A program made the translations under genes and the position numbers. A DNA stretch of 64,000 bases from Acidimicrobiales bacterium (GTDB lineage Bacteria > Actinomycetota > Acidimicrobiia > Acidimicrobiales > Poriferisodalaceae), in contig JAAZYR010000006.1 of the NCBI GenBank assembly GCA_014239555.1, positions 1 through 64,000 of the forward strand, written 5' to 3'. The stretch's first letter is position 1. Every line of letters begins with the position of its first letter. Below are positions 17,264 through 25,476 of this stretch, piece by piece. The notes under the pieces are model-generated. The model did no database searches. It had not been told where the DNA came from and saw nothing but the letters and a program-made list of their open reading frames with translations.

Positions 17264-18235
17264 ATGCCCATCAACTTCGGCCTTACGCTTCCTCAACGAG
17301 GTGCATTTATCGGTCTTGGGTCTATCACCGATATTTTGAGCCTCGCTCCACGGGCCGAGGAGAGCGGGTTGTTTTCGTCGGTGTGGGTTGGCGATAGCAT
17401 CACGGCGAAACCGCGACCAGAAGCAGTTGCCCTATTGGGTTCGCTTGCCGGAATGACGGAGCGACTCCGATTGGGTGTTGGGTGTATGGCGAGCTTCCCG
17501 GTTCGTGATCCGGCGCTTTTCGCGTATCAATGGGCCACTTTGGACCTGATTTCTGAAGGAAGAATGGACCTCGCCGCATGCACCGGCATCGTTACCGCAG
17601 ACGGAGCTTCGCGAGCTGAAGGAAGGCATTTCGGTGGGGTTACCGACATTGATCGCGCAGCTCGCATGGAGGAAAACATTGAGCTTTGCCGTTTGCTGTG
17701 GTCGGGTGAAGAGATCGACTTCGAAGGGCGCTTTCATAGCTATTCGGCACTTCGTATCCAGCCGAAACCAGTCCAGGATCCGTGTCCGATCTGGATTGCA
17801 GCCAATCCCGCTCCGGGAAAGTATTGGGAACGTTCCTTGCGTCGTGTCGCGAGACTGGCGGACGGATTCCAAACCTGCGCTTTGTTCCCTGGGATCCTTC
17901 GTCTGATGGTTGACGACGTGGTGAAGTACCGGCACGAAGAACAAAAGAACTCGCAAGAATTCCCGGTAATGGCGTACCACAATGTCAACATCGGAAAAGA
18001 ACGAGAACAGTGCCTCGATGAGAGCAAAGAATTCTTAGATGCTTACTACGGACCGGTCTTCTCGCCTCAACAGGTCGAACCTTGGACCGCAGCGGGAACT
18101 CCTGATGAAGTTATCTCCGACATCAAAGATTTAATAGATCAGGGCGCTACGGCGGTCACGTTGCGCATGACGTCACCAAATCAAAACGCACAGTTTCGTC
18201 TACTCACCGAACACGTGCTACCGGCCTTGGTGTAA
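17264..18235 (+). CDS. LLM-class (luciferase-like) flavin-dependent oxidoreductase
   Basis: A 323-aa TIM-barrel protein: FGLTLPQRGAF at the first strand, SVWVGDSITAKPRPEAVALLGSLAGMTERLRLG, FAYQWATLDLISEGRMDLA and GRFHSYSALRIQPKPVQDPCPIWIAANP are standard signatures of the bacterial luciferase-like group. Members use FMNH2 or F420H2. Nothing in the sequence settles which. The CoA-transferase gene starts 2 nt after its stop, so the pair is an operon. No strong ribosome site precedes the ATG. Confidence 0.9.
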   Translation: MPINFGLTLPQRGAFIGLGSITDILSLAPRAEESGLFSSVWVGDSITAKPRPEAVALLGSLAGMTERLRLGVGCMASFPVRDPALFAYQWATLDLISEGRMDLAACTGIVTADGASRAEGRHFGGVTDIDRAARMEENIELCRLLWSGEEIDFEGRFHSYSALRIQPKPVQDPCPIWIAANPAPGKYWERSLRRVARLADGFQTCALFPGILRLMVDDVVKYRHEEQKNSQEFPVMAYHNVNIGKEREQCLDESKEFLDAYYGPVFSPQQVEPWTAAGTPDEVISDIKDLIDQGATAVTLRMTSPNQNAQFRLLTEHVLPALV

Positions 18236-18237
18236 CA

Positions 18238-19425
18238 GTGGGAGCTCTTACGGGATACGCAGTGGTGGATTTGTCAATACTTGTGCAGGGTCCGCAAACA
18301 TCAGCCATGTTGCACGATCTAGGCGCCGACGTCGTAAAGGTGGAACTGCCGGAGGTTGGTGATCTGGGGCGATGGTTGACGGTAGCTGTGGACGACGACC
18401 GTTCTCCCTATGTGGAGGCAAACAACCGGGGTAAGCGGTCGGTAGCACTTGACTTGCGGACTCCAGGAGGGAAGCGGGCACTGTTTAAGTTGGTCGAAAA
18501 GGCTGACGTTTTGATTCACAACTTCGTGCCTGGCACCGCTGAGGCTTGGGGCATTGACTACGAAGATTTTCTTGAGATCAACCCGCAGTTGGTTTATGCC
18601 GCGGGTTCGACGTTCGGCCCAGAGGGGCCGAACTCGCAACGCGAGGGCGCGGACATGGTCGGTCAGGCGGAAGGCGGGATCGTTTCCGTCACTGGCCATG
18701 ACGACGGCCACCCGACCATCGTCGGATCGGTGATTTCCGACCACCTCGGCGCCCAAAATTTGATTACGGGCATTCTTGCCGCGCTCCTACATCGTGAACG
18801 AACAGGAGAGGGGCAACGCGTAGACGTGTCGCTGGTGGGCAGCGCCATTTATGGTCAGTCATCGGAGATGACCTACACAATGCTGAGCGGCAAGGCTCCA
18901 GGCCGACCAAACAATAACCACGGAATTCTGCGCGGCCTAGTGCATCGCTGCCATACGAGCGATGGCTACATCTATCTCCTTGGTGTGCAGGAGCATCTCT
19001 GGAACGGCTTCGCTCGATGTATAGGCAGAGAGGACCTCGTTGACGACCCACGCTACGCAACCTTGGTACTGGAGCCGGAGAACCTCGAGGTTCTGCGAGG
19101 AATTCTCGACGAAATTTTTCCAACCCGAACCACCGATGAGTGGGAAGCTCGAATGCAGGAGTGGGGTCAGCGCTATGGTCGAGTAAAAACCTACGACGAA
19201 ATAGTCACCGACGAAACCAACCTGGTAAATGGCTATGTGGTGGCGGTTGAACACCCGGAGTATGGTCCAATTAGCGTCGTTGGCAACCCAATTCGAATGA
19301 GTGCTACACCCACTGAAATAGCTGTGGTGGCGCCCACACTTGGACAACACACCGAAGAGGTGCTGCTTGAAGCCGGCTTTACCTGGGAAGACATCGAACA
19401 GCTTCGGGCTGACGGAGCGTACTGA
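18238..19425 (+). CDS. Class III CoA-transferase (CaiB/BaiF family)
   Basis: A 395-aa protein starting with GTG 2 nt after the luciferase-like gene. It has VVDLSILVQGPQTSAMLHDLGADVVKVE (family N-terminus, in two parts around residues 9-36), NNRGKRSVALDL near 62-73, and the catalytic Asp D168 in GSVISDHLGAQ, 14 residues before ALLHRERTGEG. It probably loads or transfers CoA onto an acid made or used by the linked monooxygenase; that link is inferred from the operon. Confidence 0.92.
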   Translation: MGALTGYAVVDLSILVQGPQTSAMLHDLGADVVKVELPEVGDLGRWLTVAVDDDRSPYVEANNRGKRSVALDLRTPGGKRALFKLVEKADVLIHNFVPGTAEAWGIDYEDFLEINPQLVYAAGSTFGPEGPNSQREGADMVGQAEGGIVSVTGHDDGHPTIVGSVISDHLGAQNLITGILAALLHRERTGEGQRVDVSLVGSAIYGQSSEMTYTMLSGKAPGRPNNNHGILRGLVHRCHTSDGYIYLLGVQEHLWNGFARCIGREDLVDDPRYATLVLEPENLEVLRGILDEIFPTRTTDEWEARMQEWGQRYGRVKTYDEIVTDETNLVNGYVVAVEHPEYGPISVVGNPIRMSATPTEIAVVAPTLGQHTEEVLLEAGFTWEDIEQLRADGAY

Positions 19426-19495
19426 CGTCAAATGAAGGCCTCGTTGTAAGGGCATACCCGGGGCGAATCAATCGGTTAGGTGGCGCTATGTCTGA

Positions 19496-20314
19496 TCAGT
19501 CACCCGATCGTCGGATAGCTGCTAACGCCTCACCGAAATCAGGGTGTTTCATAGCTTCCTCTTCGGCGTTCAACGAGAACTCCATGACAAGATCCGCTGC
19601 GGCACGCAACATCAAATGAATGGTTGCTTTCGTTCCCTTAACGCCCTGAGGAGGTAAGGCCACCAATGTTCGGGCGAGTTCAAGCGCTGCGTCAAGAGAC
19701 TCGCCGTGAGCTACAACTTCAGACAACAACCCCAGTGACACAGCGCTTTCAGATGTGATCAGCTCACCCGTCATTAACAGCTTCTTCGCCTTATTCACGC
19801 CTACAAGAAGTGGCCAAATCAACGCGCTGCCGTTGCCTGCAGGTAACCCCGCTTGCACATGCGGGTCACCGAACTTCACCCCCGGTACAACAAATGAAAC
19901 ATCGGCGAGTGACGCGATGGTGGCACCGAGTCCAATAGCGTGGCCGTTCACAGCGCAGATGAATGGCACTTCTAGGCCAATGACGCCGTCAATAATCAAC
20001 CCTGCTTCTTCAATGGGTGACAGACCCGTATACGTGACATAAGGCCGGTCAGGGTTGCTGTCCCCACCGACGCTAAAGACCTGACCAGAACCTGTGAGAA
20101 CCAGCGCCGTGACCCGCTCGTCGCTTTGAGCAATTTGAAAGAGAGCGCAGATCTCGGAATGCATCCGATCGTCAACAGCGTTGCCTTGATCTGGGCGATC
20201 AAGCATCACAACGGCGATCCCGGTTTCCTCATCAATGTCAACTGACAACGTCAGAAACTTTGAAGGGTCGAAGGATTCCAATTGAAGCAAAGGTTCCTCC
20301 CCGTCATCACCCAT
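19496..20314 (-). CDS. Enoyl-CoA hydratase/isomerase family protein
   Basis: A 272-aa crotonase-fold protein. The first oxyanion segment is GSGQVFSVGGDSNPD, less typical than the usual FCAGAD, and the second is NGHAIGLGATIA. At the position where many hydratases carry Glu the sequence is GLPAGNGS, so simple hydratase activity is doubtful; isomerase, hydrolase or a divergent function is possible. A TAGGGT box 7-12 nt upstream suggests a leaderless transcript, divergent from the next gene. Confidence 0.85.
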   Translation of the reverse strand: MGDDGEEPLLQLESFDPSKFLTLSVDIDEETGIAVVMLDRPDQGNAVDDRMHSEICALFQIAQSDERVTALVLTGSGQVFSVGGDSNPDRPYVTYTGLSPIEEAGLIIDGVIGLEVPFICAVNGHAIGLGATIASLADVSFVVPGVKFGDPHVQAGLPAGNGSALIWPLLVGVNKAKKLLMTGELITSESAVSLGLLSEVVAHGESLDAALELARTLVALPPQGVKGTKATIHLMLRAAADLVMEFSLNAEEEAMKHPDFGEALAAIRRSGD

Positions 20315-20320
20315 GAGATG

Positions 20321-20326
20321 ACCCTA
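20321..20326 (-). promoter_or_regulatory. -10 box (TAGGGT) of leaderless crotonase gene
   Basis: TAGGGT lies 7-12 nt before the ATG at 20314 with no ribosome site. Confidence 0.55.
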
Positions 20327-20358
20327 GACTTCTTTCACTCAAACGGGGAGGGCATTAG

Positions 20359-21519
20359 ATGACCACGTCACTTACCTTCGGTACCTTCCTCGCCCCTTAC
20401 CACCCGCTCGGCGAGAACCCTCTTTTGAGCATGGAACGCGACCTCGAAATCATCCGTTACTGCGATGAGCTTGGTTTCAACGAAGCCTGGATCGGTGAAC
20501 ATCATTCAGCCGCATGGGAGACCGTAAGCGACCCGGCGGTTTTCCTCGCTGTCGCAGGTGAGCGCACAAATCGCATCAGGCTCGGATCAGGAGTGGTGTC
20601 GCTTCCGTACCACCATCCACTCATGGTTGCAGACCGATTTGTTCAACTCGATTACCTGACCCGAGGCCGAGCCATGCTAGGGGTGGGACCCGGAGCCCTT
20701 GTTTCCGACGCCTCGATGATGGGGATCGAACCAGTTACTCAACGGGGCCGCATGGAAGAAGCTCTCGGTGTCATTATCCGCCTACTCAATGGGGAAACCG
20801 TGACCCACAGCAGCGATTGGTTTGAGTTGCACTCTGCCCAGCTCCAATTGCTTCCATTAAATGGGTCCATGCCTATCGCCGTCGCCAGCACTACATCACC
20901 TGCTGGCATGGTCTGCGCCGGTCATCATGGCGTAGGCGTCCTTTCTCTCGGCGCCGGACTTATCGGAGGAAAAAAAGACCTCGCCGCACAGTGGGCTCTA
21001 GCAGAAGAAGCAGCACAATCAGAGGGCAAGGTGATGGACCGAGGGGAGTGGCGTCTCGTCATTCGTGCCCATCTTGCACAATCACGACAAGAGGCAATGA
21101 ACCAAGTACGCGAGGGTCGAGAACGCGAACGAGAGCTGTATTTCAGAAAGGTTGCCGGACTGCGTAACGATCACACCCTTGAACAAGAAATCGAAGACGA
21201 CGCATCAATCGTGGGAACACCCGAGGATATGATCGACGCTCTCCACCGGCTTCAGGCCTCAACTGGCGGGTTCGGAGGATTCCTAGTTCTCGGAAATGAC
21301 TGGGCTAACCATCAAGACACTCTGCGAAGCTACGAACTGATCGCCCGCCAAGTTATTCCCCAATTCAACGGAATGCTCGAACCTCTGCAACGCTCCTACG
21401 ACGCTGTCGTGGACAACAAACGGTCTTATACCGAGCCTGTTATGAAGGCCTTCCGAAAAGCGTACGAAGATGCCGGACAACAGATCCCAGAGAATCTGAC
21501 GCCTAAGAATCTTCGGTAG
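20359..21519 (+). CDS. LLM-class (luciferase-like) flavin monooxygenase
   Basis: A 386-aa luciferase-like barrel protein. LTFGTFLAPYHPLGENP, GFNEAWIGEHHSAAWE (the conserved EHH), RIRLGSGVVSLPYHHPLMVADRFVQLDYLTRGR and MLGVGPGAL place it with limonene monooxygenase and alkanal-monooxygenase-like FMN enzymes. These need reduced flavin from a partner reductase, not seen nearby. GGGGAGGG 6 nt before the ATG is a strong ribosome site. Single-gene unit. Confidence 0.9.
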   Translation: MTTSLTFGTFLAPYHPLGENPLLSMERDLEIIRYCDELGFNEAWIGEHHSAAWETVSDPAVFLAVAGERTNRIRLGSGVVSLPYHHPLMVADRFVQLDYLTRGRAMLGVGPGALVSDASMMGIEPVTQRGRMEEALGVIIRLLNGETVTHSSDWFELHSAQLQLLPLNGSMPIAVASTTSPAGMVCAGHHGVGVLSLGAGLIGGKKDLAAQWALAEEAAQSEGKVMDRGEWRLVIRAHLAQSRQEAMNQVREGRERERELYFRKVAGLRNDHTLEQEIEDDASIVGTPEDMIDALHRLQASTGGFGGFLVLGNDWANHQDTLRSYELIARQVIPQFNGMLEPLQRSYDAVVDNKRSYTEPVMKAFRKAYEDAGQQIPENLTPKNLR

Positions 21520-21578
21520 TAATCGTCGCCCTTGGAGCGAGCGCTTCAGTTGAGTGGCCGCTGAAGAGCACCCAAATG

Positions 21579-22145
21579 TTAAGGCGCCGAGTTGACCACG
21601 CGCCTACCTGCGGCATCTGCTGGAGCGTGTGAGACATCGTCAGGGGTCATGTCTCGAAGCCAGCAAGCAAACTCCAAAAGAATGCCGTCGGGATCACGAA
21701 AATATGCTGAACGAATCCACACACCATCATGCATTCCTTCGCTCACGGTGCTTTCGCTGTCATCGTGATTAATGATCCGTGTGACTTCTACTCCCTTGTC
21801 CCGCAACCTCTGCACGGCCGCCTCAAACCTTTCGGGTGACACATCGAAAGCGACGTGATTCATGGAACCATGGGCCGAAACGATGTCTCCGCCGCCCGGC
21901 ATTTCCGCCGCGGCGGCCACGCCGAGCGCCTGACTAGGAGCATGGGGAAACCAGAAAAACGCTACCTGATCACCGCCCCCGCAGTCGAAAAAGAAATGCT
22001 GACCTCCACCAGGAATCTCCAGTGTCTTAGTGAGAGGCATTTCAAGGATGTTGGTATAAAAATCAACAGTCCGAGCCATATCGCTACACACCAGAGCTAA
22101 ATGATTGATGCCTCTGAATTCGAACTCATCACCAGTGTCACCCAT
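21579..22145 (-). CDS. VOC-family metalloenzyme (glyoxalase/extradiol dioxygenase fold)
   Basis: A 188-aa protein. GINHLALVCSDMARTVDFYTN is the opening betaalphabeta unit with a metal-ligand-like His. MNHVAFDVSPERFEAAVQRL repeats the unit, and YFRDPDGILLEFACW carries the closing Glu ligand. This is a single two-module VOC domain with the three ligands H, H and E expected of metal-using members. Substrate unknown. GGAGGG 5 nt before the ATG at 22145 decides the start over a GTG two codons upstream. Confidence 0.88.
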   Translation of the reverse strand: MGDTGDEFEFRGINHLALVCSDMARTVDFYTNILEMPLTKTLEIPGGGQHFFFDCGGGDQVAFFWFPHAPSQALGVAAAAEMPGGGDIVSAHGSMNHVAFDVSPERFEAAVQRLRDKGVEVTRIINHDDSESTVSEGMHDGVWIRSAYFRDPDGILLEFACWLRDMTPDDVSHAPADAAGRRVVNSAP

Positions 22146-22181
22146 CGTCACCCTCCTCAGACAAGGTTAGCTTTCTGTCAA

Positions 22182-22187
22182 TATGGT
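22182..22187 (+). promoter_or_regulatory. -10 box (TATGGT) of leaderless CMD-family gene
   Basis: TATGGT lies 7-12 nt before the ATG at 22194 and favours that start over several in-frame upstream starts. Confidence 0.5.
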
Positions 22188-22193
22188 ATGCAC

Positions 22194-22832
22194 ATGACAC
22201 GCACTCGACAGATTCCTCGCTCCGAAGCCCCCGATTCCGTTCTGCCCGTGTACGAGCGGCTGTTCGGTAGTCGCGACCCGGTTGCCGAACCTGGCACCGC
22301 TACGGGCACGCCAGGAAATTGGTGGACTGTGTTCGCTCAGACCCCGCCGTTGCTGGATCATATGGTCTCCGGCTTCGGTCTTTTCAACGATCCTCAAAGA
22401 GTTCTGCGTCCCGAACTGAGAGAACTTGCTCTCACGCGAGTGGGATTCGCTGCCGCCAGCCAATTCGTCTTTAGTCAGCACTGTAAAGCAGCGCGAAATG
22501 CTGGTCTGAGTGAACAAAAAGTGGCGGCGATACCAGCTTGGTCTGTAGCTGATGTCTACACGCCTGGGGAAAGAGCGGTTCTGGCGTATACCGATGACCT
22601 CGTACTAGCTGGCGGACGGGTTCAGGATGACACCTACAAAGCACTCCGAGAAGAACTCAGTGAAACAGCGGTAATTGAACTCACCTACGCCGTGGCCATG
22701 TACCAACTTCACGCGACGATGTGTCGAGCGCTTCGCCTCGAATTCGACGACGTAGACGAACGCATCATCGAAGTGGCAGCCCCAACTGACGGTGATCAAG
22801 ATGTAATGGGCGCCATCAGCATGCAAGATTGA
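22194..22832 (+). CDS. Carboxymuconolactone decarboxylase-family protein
   Basis: A 212-aa helical protein with a CMD/AhpD-like core: LRPELRELALTRVGFAAASQFVFSQHCKAARNAG. Here the paired Cys are not in a CxxC arrangement; only SQHC remains. These proteins are frequent companions of catabolic oxygenase genes. An open frame extends 93 nt upstream into the divergent VOC gene, so the start at 22194 is taken from the TATGGT box and the compact N-terminus MTRTRQIPRSEAPDSV. Confidence 0.8.
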   Translation: MTRTRQIPRSEAPDSVLPVYERLFGSRDPVAEPGTATGTPGNWWTVFAQTPPLLDHMVSGFGLFNDPQRVLRPELRELALTRVGFAAASQFVFSQHCKAARNAGLSEQKVAAIPAWSVADVYTPGERAVLAYTDDLVLAGGRVQDDTYKALREELSETAVIELTYAVAMYQLHATMCRALRLEFDDVDERIIEVAAPTDGDQDVMGAISMQD

Positions 22833-22857
22833 CGGAAATTATCGAGTCCGAGTTCTT

Positions 22858-23715
22858 TCAAATCTCAAGGCTAAATAGATCAGAGAAAGCATGGCCATAT
22901 TCGTCTGCAGATGAAACCAACGATCCCATGCCGACAAAGTCTTCATCGCTCATCAACTTCCGGCCGTTAGCGATTTCTTCGCCGCCCCACCCGCACACAT
23001 AACGCAAACGGTATTCGGAGCTTGTTAGCGCCCCGTAGATAGTTTCCGCTACTGACTCCGCTTGTACCGATGCCGCTATACCTGCAGTGTAAAACTGAAA
23101 CATTCTGTCGTAGTGGTCTTGGTAAGCGGTCGGTTGAGGGTTTCCTTCGTTTTTGGGCAAAATTGCTGTGCGCGTTACTCCGGGTTCGACAATGTGTACT
23201 CGAATTCCGAAACCGATGAGTTCCTGAGCCAGCGCTTCACTCATGCCTTCCAAAGCGAATTTGGACCCCACGTAAACGGTTTGCCCAATGTGACCTATAA
23301 GTCCGGCGATGGAAGAAACCTGAAAAACGTGACCGCTACCTCGCTCCCGCATACCTGGAACAAAAGCTTTCACACACCGAACGGGACCCCAGACATTGAC
23401 ATCCATGACCTCTTTGGCTTTTTGGATGTCGATATCTTCGGTAACGGAATTTAAAGCGACACCCGCATTATTGACGAGAACATCAACACGATCGCCATGT
23501 TCGTCAATCTCTTTTGCGCATGCAAGAACAGAATCATCATCGCTGACGTCTATCTCAACAGCGGAGAGGTCGTAGTCCTTGGCCAGTTCTAATAGTTTCG
23601 AGCCTTTTTGAAGGTCGCGCATTCCGGCATAAACCTTGTGGCCTTTTTGCGCGAGTAATAGGGCGGTTGCTCGTCCGAGGCCAGAATTTGCGCCAGTAAC
23701 TAATGTCACAGTCAT
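22858..23715 (-). CDS. Short-chain dehydrogenase/reductase
   Basis: A 285-aa classical SDR with a C-terminal extension. It has the Rossmann motif TGANSGLGRA (about residues 7-16), NNAGVA, the catalytic Ser in VSSIAGLIG, and YVGSKFALEG with Tyr and Lys of the YxxxK site. It would oxidise or reduce an alcohol/ketone with NAD(P). It converges on the CMD gene and follows the oxidase gene on the same strand, but has its own TAGTCT box. Confidence 0.92.
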   Translation of the reverse strand: MTVTLVTGANSGLGRATALLLAQKGHKVYAGMRDLQKGSKLLELAKDYDLSAVEIDVSDDDSVLACAKEIDEHGDRVDVLVNNAGVALNSVTEDIDIQKAKEVMDVNVWGPVRCVKAFVPGMRERGSGHVFQVSSIAGLIGHIGQTVYVGSKFALEGMSEALAQELIGFGIRVHIVEPGVTRTAILPKNEGNPQPTAYQDHYDRMFQFYTAGIAASVQAESVAETIYGALTSSEYRLRYVCGWGGEEIANGRKLMSDEDFVGMGSLVSSADEYGHAFSDLFSLEI

Positions 23716-23721
23716 GGTTGG

Positions 23722-23727
23722 AGACTA
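23722..23727 (-). promoter_or_regulatory. -10 box (TAGTCT) of leaderless SDR gene
   Basis: TAGTCT lies 7-12 nt before the ATG at 23715; there is no Shine-Dalgarno. Confidence 0.55.
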
Positions 23728-23793
23728 GTGCCCACCAAAATGTTGGTTGCTGGAAGACGACTTTTCGCCAGCCTTGATTGCCGATTCGTCCCC

Positions 23794-25395
23794 CTATGGA
23801 TCAATCAGTACACCAGGGTTGAGAATGCCGTTGGGGTCAAGGTGTTTTTTTACCGCTCTTAAAGATTGAGCGAACAACTCGGGACGTTGAACGTCGTAGG
23901 CCTTAGGTCGATGCATTCTGCCGACGGCGTGGTGATGCGTCGATGTTCCCCCAGCGGCGACTAATGCCTCATTCGCCGCATCTTTGATTGTTTGCCATTG
24001 CTTGATCTCGGCTCCCTGGGAACCCATCCCCGACCAGCTGTAATACGGAGCGGGCCCATCGGGGTATACGTGGGTGAAGCGACAGGACAGTGAGTGGTGT
24101 TCACCAAATGTCGCCTTCAGAGCGTCACCAACTGCCGTTCTGACGGCATGATCGAATTCCGGCCAGCGATCCCAAGTGATGGCCGTCTCAAAGGTATCTG
24201 CAACGACTCCTAGCGAGGTCTCCACGCCGTTCCCAACGCCGATAAAAGCATCTCGCCAGGCGCCAACCGCTCCCGCTCGGCCGGTTGGGTTTCCAGTTCC
24301 GTCATCGATTTGAATTTCGTCGTCGGCTATTAGTCCACCAGCGTCACGCGCGATTTCGACGGCTTGTGCGATGTTGTGGCGCTGACTGAGTTCCGCGCTT
24401 TCGAAAGCCACGATCACCAACGAACTAATTCCGTCAAGACCTGCCGCTCTTTGAGCTTCCGCCGGATCGAGGATACGTAGGTTCGCTGGCCACAACTTGG
24501 CCTGGACAATGTTCCTAACCGCCTCGTACCCGGCTTCCCAGGAGGGGAACAAAATCCCTGCTGTCGCTCTAAAGGACGGCCGTTTTTGAATGCGCATCCA
24601 TGCTTCTGTGATGATGCCGAGAATCCCCTCCGAACCGATGACCATACGATCCGGGCTTGGGCCCGCACCTGACCCAGGTAGACGCCGCGATTCCCACCAT
24701 CCGGCAGGGGTGATCATCCTTGTCGATTCGACAAATTCATCAATGTGGGTGTGATTCGTTGCGTAGTGGCCACCCGAGCGAGTTGCGATCCATCCCCCCA
24801 ACGTTGAAAAGCGAAATGATTGAGGGAAGTGACGCAAGGTGTACCCGTGGGGCCGTAACTGGTCTTCGAGGTGTGGTCCGAACACTCCGGCCTGAATGCG
24901 CGCAGCGCGCGACACTTCGTCAACTTCAAGGACTTGATCGAGTTCACCCAGAGATATCACCACTGTTGGGCCGCGGTCTTCAGGAGGGTTTAAACCCCAC
25001 ACGACGGAAGACCCTCCTCCATAAGGGACCGCCACGTACTGATTTTCGTTACACCAATCCAATGTCGCGACGACTTCGTCTTCGTTGCGTGGGTGCGCCA
25101 CAACGTCGGGGGGGTTGGGAAATTCCAGGTTGAAGGCTCGGACTCGTTCAGTGAAATGGGCCCCATATGAGTAAGCGACACGTTCCTGAGCTGAGCTGGA
25201 ACACCAGGCGCTTACGGCATCGGGGACCGTGATTCGTGATGCCCGTAACTCAGCGTCCGCGGCTTTGGGAACAGGACGCGCTGTAATAGCGGTTCCGTAT
25301 TTTTCGGAGAGCTCTTGTGCGAGTCGGGTTCTCTCAGCATCAGTCGGCTCTTCGGACTCCATGCACCACGCCCAGAACGATTTGCGATCCGTCAT
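23794..25395 (-). CDS. FAD-linked oxidase (VAO/PCMH fold, ADPS-like)
   Basis: A 533-aa flavoprotein. The FAD-binding PCMH domain spans about residues 90-280 with VAVPYGGGSSVVWGLNP, ARIQAGVFGPHLEDQL and STLGGWIATRSGGHYATNHTHIDE, and the C-terminal cap ends LDPNGILNPGVLI. Order and length match alkyldihydroxyacetonephosphate synthase-like oxidases, also found as aryl or lactate-type oxidases in actinobacteria. AAAGGGA is the ribosome site. It lies downstream of the Rieske and P450 genes and may belong to the same pathway. Confidence 0.88.
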   Translation of the reverse strand: MTDRKSFWAWCMESEEPTDAERTRLAQELSEKYGTAITARPVPKAADAELRASRITVPDAVSAWCSSSAQERVAYSYGAHFTERVRAFNLEFPNPPDVVAHPRNEDEVVATLDWCNENQYVAVPYGGGSSVVWGLNPPEDRGPTVVISLGELDQVLEVDEVSRAARIQAGVFGPHLEDQLRPHGYTLRHFPQSFRFSTLGGWIATRSGGHYATNHTHIDEFVESTRMITPAGWWESRRLPGSGAGPSPDRMVIGSEGILGIITEAWMRIQKRPSFRATAGILFPSWEAGYEAVRNIVQAKLWPANLRILDPAEAQRAAGLDGISSLVIVAFESAELSQRHNIAQAVEIARDAGGLIADDEIQIDDGTGNPTGRAGAVGAWRDAFIGVGNGVETSLGVVADTFETAITWDRWPEFDHAVRTAVGDALKATFGEHHSLSCRFTHVYPDGPAPYYSWSGMGSQGAEIKQWQTIKDAANEALVAAGGTSTHHHAVGRMHRPKAYDVQRPELFAQSLRAVKKHLDPNGILNPGVLIDP

Positions 25396-25476
25396 TACCA
25401 GTCCCTTTACCTAAGCTCCGAATTGACCCTAGTGGAGGTCTCGAGTCGGAGTCTTGGTGCAGCTGCTCTTTGGGGT

